This document shows positions 19,883-28,004 of a stretch of DNA of 64,000 nucleotides, piece by piece. The notes beneath the pieces are model-generated. The model worked only from the letters and a program-made list of their open reading frames with translations. It was not told the origin of the DNA and did no database searches. This DNA comes from Neorhizobium petrolearium. GTDB taxonomy: Bacteria; Pseudomonadota; Alphaproteobacteria; Rhizobiales; Rhizobiaceae. The stretch spans positions 1-64,000 of the forward strand of contig NZ_JAGGJW010000006.1 in the NCBI RefSeq assembly GCF_017873175.1, read 5' to 3'. Made by a program: the position numbers and the translations under genes. The stretch's first letter is position 1. Each line of letters starts with the position of its first letter.

Positions 19883-21588
19883 GCCACGTCCTCCAGCTGA
19901 GCAAACAGTGACAGGGGTGGAAATGCATCGGGGCTGGTCATCACCTCAATCAACAACGGTCCGTCACCGTTAAAGGCGCGATCGAGCGCGGCGGAGAGGT
20001 CCGATCGTTCGTGAACGCGCACGGCCGCGCATCCGCAGGCTTCGGCAATTTTCGCGTGATCAACTGGATTGAGATGGCAGGCGCTGGTGAAGCGTCCGAA
20101 TTTCACAGTCTCCGCGTGTTTTTGAAAGCCGAGGATCCCGTTATTGAGCAGGATGATGATCACGGGTAGATTGCAGCGAACCAGCGTTTCCAGTTCGGCC
20201 CAGCTATGGGCGAAGCCACCGTCACCGACGACGATTACGACGGGATGTTCGGGAACCGCTGCCTTGGCGCCGATGGCAAGCGGAAGTCCCCAGCCGAGGC
20301 CGGCAAGTCCTCTTGGACTGATAAAGCGCATGCCGCTTTTCAGGCTGCGCAACTGACCAACGATCCACATGGAAGAATAACTGGCGTCCGCTACGACGGT
20401 GGTGTCGGGGGTGAGGCGACTTTGCAGTTCCACCATGACAAGCTCGGGACGAAGAAGCGATTTGTTTGCGTCGAGGAGCAAGCGGCGATCGTCTTCAAAG
20501 CTTGCCCAAGCCGCTGCGATCAGGGCTTCGACGCGCTTTCGGTTTGCCTGGCGGCGATGGAGGTCCTGCCGTTCGAGAAAAGCACAAAGCGCCGACAGTG
20601 TCTCGCCGGCGTCGCCAACCAGGCGGATGGCCTCATAGGTGCGTCCGATCTCCTGGGGATCGACATCCACGTGAATGACGCTTGCCGTTTGAGGAATGAG
20701 GCGCCAGCTATCGGTGCCGTTCTGATTTGTGCGGGTGCCGACCAACAACACGAGATCGGCGTCATCGATGAGATCACGGCAATGGCGGCCCAGGGATCTT
20801 GGGCCGGTCAGCGTAATCACCCCGGCTGACAGCGGATGATGTTCGTCCACGGCACCTTTCCCCATGTTGGTCGTGAAGACGGGGAGGTTGGCAAGCTCTT
20901 GAAGCCCGGCAAGCGCTGTAACGGCCTGGCCGTTGTGGATACCTCCTCCCACGATTGCGATCGGCGCGCGGGCTGAGGCAATGCGTTCGGCCGCCTCCTG
21001 GATGAGGTTGTCATTGGGCCGGGTGAGATCCAGCGGAATCGATCCAAGACTTGAATTGCGGGCGAAACGTGCTGGCGGCGCTGGTTCGCGCAAGAGATCC
21101 GCGGGCAGGAGAAGCACAGCAGGGCCAGGTCGGCCGGATGCGGCAGCCGTGAAGGCCATGTCGACATAGTCATCGATCCGATCGGCGCTGATGACCCGCC
21201 GCACCCACTTGGCGCAGACGCGAAAAAGATCAAGGTGATCCAGTTCCTGGAAGGCGTTGCGATCGGCTTGGTTGCGCTCGACATCCTGGACGAGGGCAAT
21301 GATGGGAACGCTGGCCTTCAAAGCTTCCGCAAGCGGTGGCACGAGTAGCGTTGCGGCGGGGCCATTTTGCGCCGCAACGACTGCAACGCGACCGTTGCGG
21401 CGCGCATAACCATCGGCCATGGCGCCGCCCATATTTTCCTGTCGATAGGCGATCTGGCGAATTCCGATCGCCTCGGCGGCGAGGATAACCGCAGAGGGCA
21501 GGCTTTGGGCGAAAATGACATCGACGCCGTGTCGTTTCAGAGCAAGTGCGATACGTTCGGCAACCGTCGGGATCGAAGGGGAATTCAT
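19879..21588 (-). CDS. TPP-dependent enzyme, acetolactate synthase-like
   Basis: The 569-residue protein has the three-domain layout of the POX/AHAS family. The N-terminal pyrimidine-binding domain carries Glu51 in R-Q-E-N-M-G-G-A (the glutamate that activates TPP). A central domain follows, and the C-terminal domain has the GDGGF ... LLNN TPP/Mg motif. It probably decarboxylates a 2-oxo acid and may ligate the fragment to an acceptor. ATG 21588 has a GAGGAG site and overlaps the aminotransferase stop. No small regulatory subunit (IlvN-like) is nearby, so it is unlikely to be the biosynthetic AHAS. It does not obviously match sulfoacetaldehyde acetyltransferase. Confidence 0.85.
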   Translation of the reverse strand: MNSPSIPTVAERIALALKRHGVDVIFAQSLPSAVILAAEAIGIRQIAYRQENMGGAMADGYARRNGRVAVVAAQNGPAATLLVPPLAEALKASVPIIALVQDVERNQADRNAFQELDHLDLFRVCAKWVRRVISADRIDDYVDMAFTAAASGRPGPAVLLLPADLLREPAPPARFARNSSLGSIPLDLTRPNDNLIQEAAERIASARAPIAIVGGGIHNGQAVTALAGLQELANLPVFTTNMGKGAVDEHHPLSAGVITLTGPRSLGRHCRDLIDDADLVLLVGTRTNQNGTDSWRLIPQTASVIHVDVDPQEIGRTYEAIRLVGDAGETLSALCAFLERQDLHRRQANRKRVEALIAAAWASFEDDRRLLLDANKSLLRPELVMVELQSRLTPDTTVVADASYSSMWIVGQLRSLKSGMRFISPRGLAGLGWGLPLAIGAKAAVPEHPVVIVVGDGGFAHSWAELETLVRCNLPVIIILLNNGILGFQKHAETVKFGRFTSACHLNPVDHAKIAEACGCAAVRVHERSDLSAALDRAFNGDGPLLIEVMTSPDAFPPLSLFAQLEDVA

Positions 21589-22925
21589 GCTGCTAACTCC
21601 TCGCAAACGAGCGCCTTTTCGAAGGCATCGACGATAAGTTCGATTTCGGTGTCTCCCATCGCCGTCGAGAGGCTGGCTGCGGCGCCAAAGGGCAGGATAA
21701 TTCCATGCTTTTTGAAATGGCGTCCGAGCTGGCGCATGGTATCGGCCTCGTTCCTGGAAAGATAAGCCTCCCGATATTCCCGCGGGGCCTGAAGCCTCGG
21801 ATGCAGGCGAAACAGTGAAGCCGAACCGGTGATGCTGAAAGGCGCCTCGTATTTCGCAATCACTTGCCGCAAACGCGTGCGAAGGTGACCCCCGAGCCGT
21901 TCAAGCCGCTCGAACTGCTCGGGCGTCATGGCTCTCATGCTGGCAAGGCCGGCGACCATCGAAACGGGATTGGCGGAGAATGTGCCTGCCTGAGGCAATA
22001 GCGGCCGACCGCCCCGCCCGTCGAACACGGCCATGGCAGTCTTTTTTCCGCCGATCGCGCCGATCGGAAATCCGCCGCCGATTATTTTGCCCATGGCAAT
22101 CAGATCGGCATCGAGCCCGAAGCGGGCCGATGCGCCGCTATAGCTTTGACGCAGATTAAGGACTTCGTCGGCAATAACGAGAATTCCATATTGTCGCGCG
22201 GTTTCGACCACTGCGGTCAGGAACGCTTCGTCTGGCTGCAGAAGTCCTGCGCGGCTTGGGACCGGGTCGATCAAAATGCAGGCCAACTGTTCGTGATGAG
22301 CTTTAATGCGGCGACGAGCACCGTCGGCGTCGTTGAAGCGAAGCAGAACAACGTCGTCGGTCACCGAACGCGGTTGACCTGGGTAACAGGGAACGCTGAA
22401 AGGCGCCTCGGGCGAGCCCCAGTTTTCGGGCGTTCCTGTTTGGCCGACTTCGGCCCAGTCATAGGCACCGTGATAGGCGCCCTCGATCTTGGCGATCGCG
22501 GGACGGCCTGTGGCGGCACGGGCCGCCTTGATTGCAAACATCACGGCTTCGGTGCCGGTATTGACAAACCGAACCTGTTCTACCGCCGGAATTCTTTCGC
22601 ACAATAATTCGGCAAGATTGATCTCATGTACCGTCGGATTGGAAAAACAACTGCCATCCTTGAGCGTTCGGCTGACGGCCTCGACGACCGGCTCGAAGGC
22701 ATGCCCATGGATGAGTGTCGTGAAATTGTTGTTGAGGTCGAGATAACCGTTGCCGTCGACGTCGTGGACATAGGCGCCTCGGCCCCAGCCCACGTAGTCG
22801 GGACGGGGATCGCGATCAACGGTGGCGCGATTGACGCCGTCTGGAATGACGACCCGCGCCCGTCGGTAAAGATCCTCCGAGATATGCGCCGGTGGTGTTT
22901 GAAGTATCGGTGTTCGTGTCGGCAT
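21585..22925 (-). CDS. Class III aminotransferase, glutamate-1-semialdehyde aminomutase-like
   Basis: This is a 446-residue fold-type I PLP enzyme. It has the NTGTEAVMFAIKAAR phosphate-loop region near 122-136, Asp253 in IADEV and the Schiff-base Lys280 in MGKIIGGGFPIGA. The last motif is the signature of GSA-aminomutase-like enzymes. It starts the minus-strand operon with the TPP enzyme and SDR. A second, paralogous enzyme lies about 8 kb away at 30380-31687; both share an unusual N-N-F-T-T-L-I-H-G stretch. True HemL is unlikely, since Alphaproteobacteria make aminolevulinate by HemA (C4 route). It may be a transaminase or an amine-shifting mutase. Confidence 0.85.
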   Translation of the reverse strand: MPTRTPILQTPPAHISEDLYRRARVVIPDGVNRATVDRDPRPDYVGWGRGAYVHDVDGNGYLDLNNNFTTLIHGHAFEPVVEAVSRTLKDGSCFSNPTVHEINLAELLCERIPAVEQVRFVNTGTEAVMFAIKAARAATGRPAIAKIEGAYHGAYDWAEVGQTGTPENWGSPEAPFSVPCYPGQPRSVTDDVVLLRFNDADGARRRIKAHHEQLACILIDPVPSRAGLLQPDEAFLTAVVETARQYGILVIADEVLNLRQSYSGASARFGLDADLIAMGKIIGGGFPIGAIGGKKTAMAVFDGRGGRPLLPQAGTFSANPVSMVAGLASMRAMTPEQFERLERLGGHLRTRLRQVIAKYEAPFSITGSASLFRLHPRLQAPREYREAYLSRNEADTMRQLGRHFKKHGIILPFGAAASLSTAMGDTEIELIVDAFEKALVCEELAA

Positions 22926-23011
22926 GAGTTCCTCCGGGCCGGCGGCAGGCCAGCGACACCAAAAGGAAGCCAGATTTTCGATTTTGACGCAACAAAAAAA
23001 TCGAATGCAGG

Positions 23012-23704
23012 TTATTTTTCCAAAAAGCGCTCAGAAAGGACGTGTCGCAACTGACGGTAGCCGTTACGAATATCGGTTTCGATGGCGGCGCGCACTTCGT
23101 GGGGGTCACCATGTCGCAGTCCCTCGATTGCTGCGCAGTGGTTGCTTACGCCGGACCGGGAGATGGCAAAGGCTGGGTAGAGGTCGTTGAAGGTGGCGCC
23201 GATGCGTAGCCACAATTGCTCGATCGTGGCGACCAGGATCGGCATGTTGGAGCGTTCGTAAAAGAAGAAATGAAACTCTTTGTTGGCCCATAGGGCTTCG
23301 GCATAGGCTTGCCTGTCTAGGGCCGCATTGATGCGATTTTGGATGGTTTCAAGCGCAGGAATCATATCCGAAGAGATTGCTGTTGCTCCCTTCTCGGCGG
23401 CAAGCCCTTCAAGCGCGAGGCGCATTTCTGTGACCTCGCGCAACTGTGAAAGCGTAAGGTTTGGGACGATGACCGTTTTGGGGCCGGCATAGACGAGCGC
23501 ATGCTCAATCGCCAGGCGGTTCAATGCGTCGCGAGCCGGTGTGCTCGACAGTCCGAATTCCTGGGCGACCCTCCGCACCGTCAGTTTTTCTCCAGGACGG
23601 AACGATCCTCGAATCAACTTCTCCTTGAGGACTGTGTAGGCGTGATCGCCAAGGCCGACGCTTTTTCCGGACGCTCGTTCGAGAGATTCGTGTTTGTCAC
23701 TCAT
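23012..23704 (-). CDS. GntR/FCD transcriptional regulator
   Basis: The 230-residue protein has a winged helix at about 20-85 (RRVAQEFGLSSTPARDALNRL) and an FCD domain with NKEFHFFFYERSNMP and later SNH positions typical of metal-assisted ligand binding. It lies between the aminotransferase operon (same strand, ending its own frame about 90 nt before the aminotransferase ATG) and the divergent ABC operon, so it can control both. An imperfect palindrome at 23757-23774 is a likely operator. Confidence 0.88.
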   Translation of the reverse strand: MSDKHESLERASGKSVGLGDHAYTVLKEKLIRGSFRPGEKLTVRRVAQEFGLSSTPARDALNRLAIEHALVYAGPKTVIVPNLTLSQLREVTEMRLALEGLAAEKGATAISSDMIPALETIQNRINAALDRQAYAEALWANKEFHFFFYERSNMPILVATIEQLWLRIGATFNDLYPAFAISRSGVSNHCAAIEGLRHGDPHEVRAAIETDIRNGYRQLRHVLSERFLEK

Positions 23705-23756
23705 GTCCTATTCGTCCCCTCAAACGATTTGAAATATTTTTGTTGCATCATGTTCA

Positions 23757-23774
23757 TGATAAATGTATTCATCA
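23757..23774. promoter_or_regulatory. Candidate operator palindrome in GntR/ABC divergent region
   Basis: TGATAAAT-gt-ATTCATCA is an inverted repeat with 7 of 8 matching arm positions. It lies 53 nt upstream of the GntR start in a strongly AT-rich tract of about 230 bases. Size and spacing fit a GntR dimer site. The neighbouring ABC genes are read from the other side. Confidence 0.45.
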
Positions 23775-23962
23775 ATAAAATGCAGAAAACTATAAGTCTA
23801 TCTGAGCGATAGTATGGTGAAATAAAAGTATAAAAATTCAATCCAGACGAGAATCTGATGGTGTTGCTTCGATATTTTGGAATGATGTCGTAATAAATTC
23901 GACAGTAAAACGTATGATATGAGTGTCTGTACTTGGACATGCTTGCGATGAGGAGGGTGATT

Positions 23963-25069
23963 TTGAAAGGTGAGACTGTAACTCTGGAAAAGATCGAGAA
24001 GAACTTTGCCGAGACGGCGGTTGTTCGCGATGTGTCGATTGCCGTCCAGGCAGGGGAATTCTTGTCGCTGTTGGGGCCGTCCGGCTCGGGAAAGACGACC
24101 CTGCTGATGATGATTGCGGGGTTTGAGGCACCTAATCGCGGGCGCATCAGTGTCGGGACGCGGGATATCACCTTCGAGGCTCCAAACAAGCGCGACGTGG
24201 GCATGGTGTTTCAAAGATATGCTCTGTTCCCGCACATGACGGTAGCACAGAACATCGCTTTTCCACTGCGAATGCGTCGCTGCAGCCGTGCGCAAGCGCG
24301 TGACCGGGTCGACGCGATGCTGGCGATGGTTCGACTGGAGGGGTTTGCCGACCGGTTGCCGCAGCAATTGTCTGGGGGCCAACAGCAGCGCGTCGCGGTC
24401 GCACGAGCGCTGGTCGCCGAGCCGCCGGTTCTCTTGATGGACGAGCCTTTGAGCGCGCTCGACAAGAAGCTGCGTGAAACCATGCAGCTTGAGATCAAGC
24501 GGATTCAAAAACGGCTTGGGGTCACGGTCGTCTATGTCACTCACGATCAGGAGGAGGCGCTGACGATGTCGGATCGCGTCGCAGTCATGGCCGACGGCGA
24601 ATTGATGCAGGTCGGCGCTCCCATCGACCTTTACCATCGGCCGGCCAATGCGTTCGTGGCAGGCTTTATTGGCAAGATGAATTTCCTTGAGGGCGAATAT
24701 ATCGGCCATGATGGCGGCGAAGCGGTGATCCGCCTGTCGCAAACAGCCACTGTGAAATGCCCGACTTCCAGCGCGACGGCGGTGGTTGGTCAGCGCCTGA
24801 CCGTTGCCATCCGTCCCGAGGACTTGTCCGTCCGTCCGAGCGGGGATGTGAGGCCAGGTGGCTTCAAAGGCAGAGTCGAGGCCGCGCTCTTCGTCGGCGC
24901 AGCCTATGTCGTTCTGGTTGCGATCGATGGGCGAGCAGGGGAGGTAGTCGAGGCTCGCCTACCGGCCAACGGCGGATCGCTGCCGCTTGTTCCTGGCGAT
25001 ATCGTCGACGTCTTCGCTGAACCGTCCGCCGTGCGGTTGTTTTCCCATCAGCAGAGGCAGGCGGCATGA
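23963..25069 (+). CDS. ABC ATPase, polyamine/PotA-type importer
   Basis: The 368-residue ATPase has Walker A GPSGSGKTT (38-46), signature LSGGQQQR, Walker B LLMDEP and H-loop YVTHDQ, plus a C-terminal TOBE_2 domain. Start choice: AGGAGG at 23951-23956 sits 6 nt before TTG 23963, giving MKGETVTLEK. ATG 23948 and 23939 are possible but lie on or before that site. It heads an operon with two overlapping permeases and a binding protein of the spermidine/putrescine (PotABCD/AfuA-like) class. Confidence 0.9.
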   Translation: MKGETVTLEKIEKNFAETAVVRDVSIAVQAGEFLSLLGPSGSGKTTLLMMIAGFEAPNRGRISVGTRDITFEAPNKRDVGMVFQRYALFPHMTVAQNIAFPLRMRRCSRAQARDRVDAMLAMVRLEGFADRLPQQLSGGQQQRVAVARALVAEPPVLLMDEPLSALDKKLRETMQLEIKRIQKRLGVTVVYVTHDQEEALTMSDRVAVMADGELMQVGAPIDLYHRPANAFVAGFIGKMNFLEGEYIGHDGGEAVIRLSQTATVKCPTSSATAVVGQRLTVAIRPEDLSVRPSGDVRPGGFKGRVEAALFVGAAYVVLVAIDGRAGEVVEARLPANGGSLPLVPGDIVDVFAEPSAVRLFSHQQRQAA

Positions 25070-25971
25070 AGAAGGCAAAGACCCATAAACTGCCCGTGCG
25101 GGCCGCAATATCATTCACGAAGTCCAAATCGTGGCGCCACTATCCGATCGGCTTGTCACTCATCCTGATTATTCCGCTTTGCCTGCTGCTCGGCTTCGGA
25201 TTCGTCTATCCGGTCGGACGCCTATTGGGACAAAGCTTCTTTGCGCCCGATTTTGGCCTGGACAACTACCGCCGGCTTCTGGAAACGCCTCTTTATCTGC
25301 GCGTGCTTGGCCGGACCGTCATTGTCGCGCTGATCGTAATGGCGGCAAGCCTGGCGCTTGGCTATCCGGTGGCGCTTGCGATGGCAAGACTCAGACGCGA
25401 TCTCGCAGGCGTGGTCATGGCCTGCGTGTTGCTGCCGCTTTGGACCTCGGCACTGGTGCGCTCCTATGCTTGGATCGTTATCCTGCAGCGACGCGGCTTG
25501 GTCAACGATGCGCTTTTGGGACTTGGCGTGATTTCCGAGCCGCTGAAGCTCATCTACACCGAGGGCGCCGTCATCCTGGCGATGACGCATGTGCTCGTGC
25601 CCTTCATGATCCTCCCGATTTTCGGTGCGATCCGGGCAATCCCGACCGAGCTCGTGCAGGCAGCCCGCAATCTCGGGGGAGGCCAGTTCACCGTGTTTGC
25701 CAGGATCCTGCTGCCGCTCAGTCTGCCCGGCATTTTCGCGGGCTGCCTGATGACCTTCATCCTCGCGCTCGGCTTTTACGTGACGCCGGCGCTTGTCGGC
25801 GGCCCAAGCAGCCTGCTGATGGCGACTTTGATCGGCCAGCAGACAACCGAGACGCTCGACTGGGGATTTGCCGGTGCGCTGTCGACTGTTCTGCTCTGCG
25901 TCACCCTTGTGATCGTCGTTTGCTTCCGCAAGGCACTTTCCAACAACAGGGGGATTTCCAATGTCGCCTGA
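25066..25971 (+). CDS. ABC permease, PotB type
   Basis: This is a 301-residue inner-membrane permease with about six helices. The docking loop lies in AARNLGGGQFTVFARILLPLSLPG, the PotB/PotC form of the EAA motif. The long N-terminal cytoplasmic part is basic. Its ATG overlaps the ATPase stop and its end overlaps the next permease by 11 nt. It forms the channel for the imported cation or small organic compound. Confidence 0.88.
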   Translation: MKKAKTHKLPVRAAISFTKSKSWRHYPIGLSLILIIPLCLLLGFGFVYPVGRLLGQSFFAPDFGLDNYRRLLETPLYLRVLGRTVIVALIVMAASLALGYPVALAMARLRRDLAGVVMACVLLPLWTSALVRSYAWIVILQRRGLVNDALLGLGVISEPLKLIYTEGAVILAMTHVLVPFMILPIFGAIRAIPTELVQAARNLGGGQFTVFARILLPLSLPGIFAGCLMTFILALGFYVTPALVGGPSSLLMATLIGQQTTETLDWGFAGALSTVLLCVTLVIVVCFRKALSNNRGISNVA

Positions 25972-26839
25972 TCTGGAGTTTGCGCTCGCGACCCGCGAAA
26001 TGGCCAACGAGGACAAAAGCTTGGTTTCTCGCAATAGCCGGTCGCTTTGGAAATGTCTCGGCGCGGTCACCGCAGGCTTTCTCATTTTGCTGATATTGCT
26101 CTTCTTGGTGCTGCCGATCGTCATCATCTTTCCCATGTCGTTCGGCAGCGCCAGCTACCTGGAGTTTCCGCCGCGCGGCCTGACACTGCGCTGGTATGGT
26201 CAATACCTGTCGGACCCCGACTGGCGTGCCGCCACTTTGTTCAGTCTGAAGATTGCGCTGGCGACGACGCTTTCGGCCACAATCATCGGAACGCTTGCCG
26301 CCATTGCCTTTGTGAGGGGCAGCTTCCCGGGCAAGGGCCTGTTTCAGGCCATTACCCTAAGCCCGATGATCATCCCCCACATCGTCATCGCAGTGGCCGT
26401 GTTTCTCGCGTTTGCGCCACTCAACCTGTCCGGCAGCTTTTTGGGCTTCCTGATCGCCCACACCATGCTTGCCGTGCCTTATGTCGTGCTCACCGTGGTT
26501 GCGGCCCTGCAGCGCTTCGACACGACGCTTGAGCTCGCAGCACTCAATTGCGGCGCCGGCCGCATCCGCACCTTCTTTTCGGTCGTCCTGCCCAACATCC
26601 GTGTCGGCGTTGCAAGCGGAGCCGTATTTGCCTTCCTGGCCTCCTTTGATGAGGCGACGGTCGCGTTTTTCCTCTCCGGCATCGAAGGCAAGACCATCAC
26701 CCGCAAGATGTTCGAGGACATCGACTTCAATCTGACGCCGGTAATTGCCGCGGTGTCAGTGGTGCTCACCGTCACATCGCTGCTTGTGATGGGAGCGTTG
26801 CATGTCTTCAGTCGCAATCCAGTCCCTGCTCAGCGCTAA
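25961..26839 (+). CDS. ABC permease, PotC type
   Basis: This is a 292-residue inner-membrane permease, partner of the previous gene. Six helices are predicted, and the docking loop is in LELAALNCGAGRIRTFFSVVLPNI. The ATG at 25961 lies inside the end of the previous gene. A shorter start at ATG 26000 (MANEDKS) is possible. It is followed by 26 nt and then the binding protein gene. Confidence 0.87.
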   Translation: MSPDLEFALATREMANEDKSLVSRNSRSLWKCLGAVTAGFLILLILLFLVLPIVIIFPMSFGSASYLEFPPRGLTLRWYGQYLSDPDWRAATLFSLKIALATTLSATIIGTLAAIAFVRGSFPGKGLFQAITLSPMIIPHIVIAVAVFLAFAPLNLSGSFLGFLIAHTMLAVPYVVLTVVAALQRFDTTLELAALNCGAGRIRTFFSVVLPNIRVGVASGAVFAFLASFDEATVAFFLSGIEGKTITRKMFEDIDFNLTPVIAAVSVVLTVTSLLVMGALHVFSRNPVPAQR

Positions 26840-26865
26840 CGAACCCAACGAAAGGGATTATTTCC

Positions 26866-27975
26866 ATGCCGATCGCAACTGCTCACTCCTTTAGACCAAC
26901 AAGTCACGTCGTCAGATCATTGCGCATGCATTTGAGATCTGTCGCCTGCCTGCTGGCTTTCACGATTGCCGCCGCTCAACCGTCTTTCGCCGACGAGCAG
27001 ATCGTGATTGCCACGACCGGCGGTACTTGGGAACGTCAGATGCGCGAGCATTTCTTTGACCCCTTCACCAAAGAGACCGGAATAAAGGTCGTCACTGTCT
27101 CGGGCACCGGTGCGGAGAATGTAGCCCGCGTGAAGGCGATGGCGGCGACTGGCAAAGTCGAATGGGATCTTTATCAGGCAGGCGAGATCCAGGCCGCCTC
27201 CGAGCTGCACCGGTCCCTCAACGAAGACATGACGGCCTTTTGTAGCGACTATGTCACTGACAAGGATCTGCTTTCAGACGCTTGCAATCCATCCGGGGTC
27301 TTGTTCGGTTATGGCACCACGTTGATGGTCTACAACACGGAGAGTTTCCCGAAGGACGGTCCGGCGAACTGGAAGGACTTTTTCGACGTCGATCGATTTC
27401 CAGGCCCGCGGGCGCTGCCGAACTTCAACGATCCGTGGCGGGTGATGGCTGCGGCGCTGCTTGCCGATGGTGTGGAGCCCAAGGACCTGTTCCCGCTCGA
27501 TATCGACCGAGCCCTCAAGAGGCTGAACGATTTAAGGCCCCATATAGGGCTGTGGTGGAAGACCGGTGACCAGTCGACCCAAGGGTTCAGGACAGGTGAA
27601 TATGTGATCGGGCAGATATGGCAGACCCGCGCGGCCGCATTAAAGCAGGAAGGCCAGCCGCTCGCCTGGCGTCAGGACCAGGCCTTCCTGGTTGGTGACC
27701 GCTGGGCGTTGATCAAGAACGCGCCAAATCGCGACAACGCAATCCGTTTCCTGCGCTATTTCCTGGACCATCCGCAAGCGCAGGCCAAGGTCTGCGAGGC
27801 GCTGACATGCACACCCGCACGCTATTCGGCTGCCGCGGCCATGGGGGAGGCGGCTCGCGCCATGGTCCCGACATCGCCTGAAGTGTTCAGCCGGCTGATC
27901 AAGCCGGACGCGGCGTGGATCAATACCCATACGCAGCTTTTGATCGAGCGCTGGAACGAATGGAGCCAGCAATAG
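26866..27975 (+). CDS. ABC substrate-binding protein, PotD/polyamine-like
   Basis: This is a 369-residue periplasmic protein. A long signal peptide ends near residue 43 (QPSFA). The mature start has the family motif IVIATTGGTWERQMREHFFDPF, seen here as separate parts IATTGG and F-x-P-F. ATG 26866 has an AAAGGGA site; ATG 26926 would give a shorter, more usual signal peptide. It belongs to the extracellular solute-binding family 1/8 that carries polyamines, opine-like or aromatic compounds. The ligand is probably a substrate of the flanking hydrolase. Confidence 0.87.
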   Translation: MPIATAHSFRPTSHVVRSLRMHLRSVACLLAFTIAAAQPSFADEQIVIATTGGTWERQMREHFFDPFTKETGIKVVTVSGTGAENVARVKAMAATGKVEWDLYQAGEIQAASELHRSLNEDMTAFCSDYVTDKDLLSDACNPSGVLFGYGTTLMVYNTESFPKDGPANWKDFFDVDRFPGPRALPNFNDPWRVMAAALLADGVEPKDLFPLDIDRALKRLNDLRPHIGLWWKTGDQSTQGFRTGEYVIGQIWQTRAAALKQEGQPLAWRQDQAFLVGDRWALIKNAPNRDNAIRFLRYFLDHPQAQAKVCEALTCTPARYSAAAAMGEAARAMVPTSPEVFSRLIKPDAAWINTHTQLLIERWNEWSQQ

Positions 27976-28004
27976 CGTCCGTTTCAGCACATCATGGGAG
28001 AAAG

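Noticed and set aside
21585..22925. hemL (true glutamate-1-semialdehyde aminomutase)
   Set aside because: Alphaproteobacteria use the HemA C4 route, there are two diverged copies, and both are coupled to unrelated enzymes.
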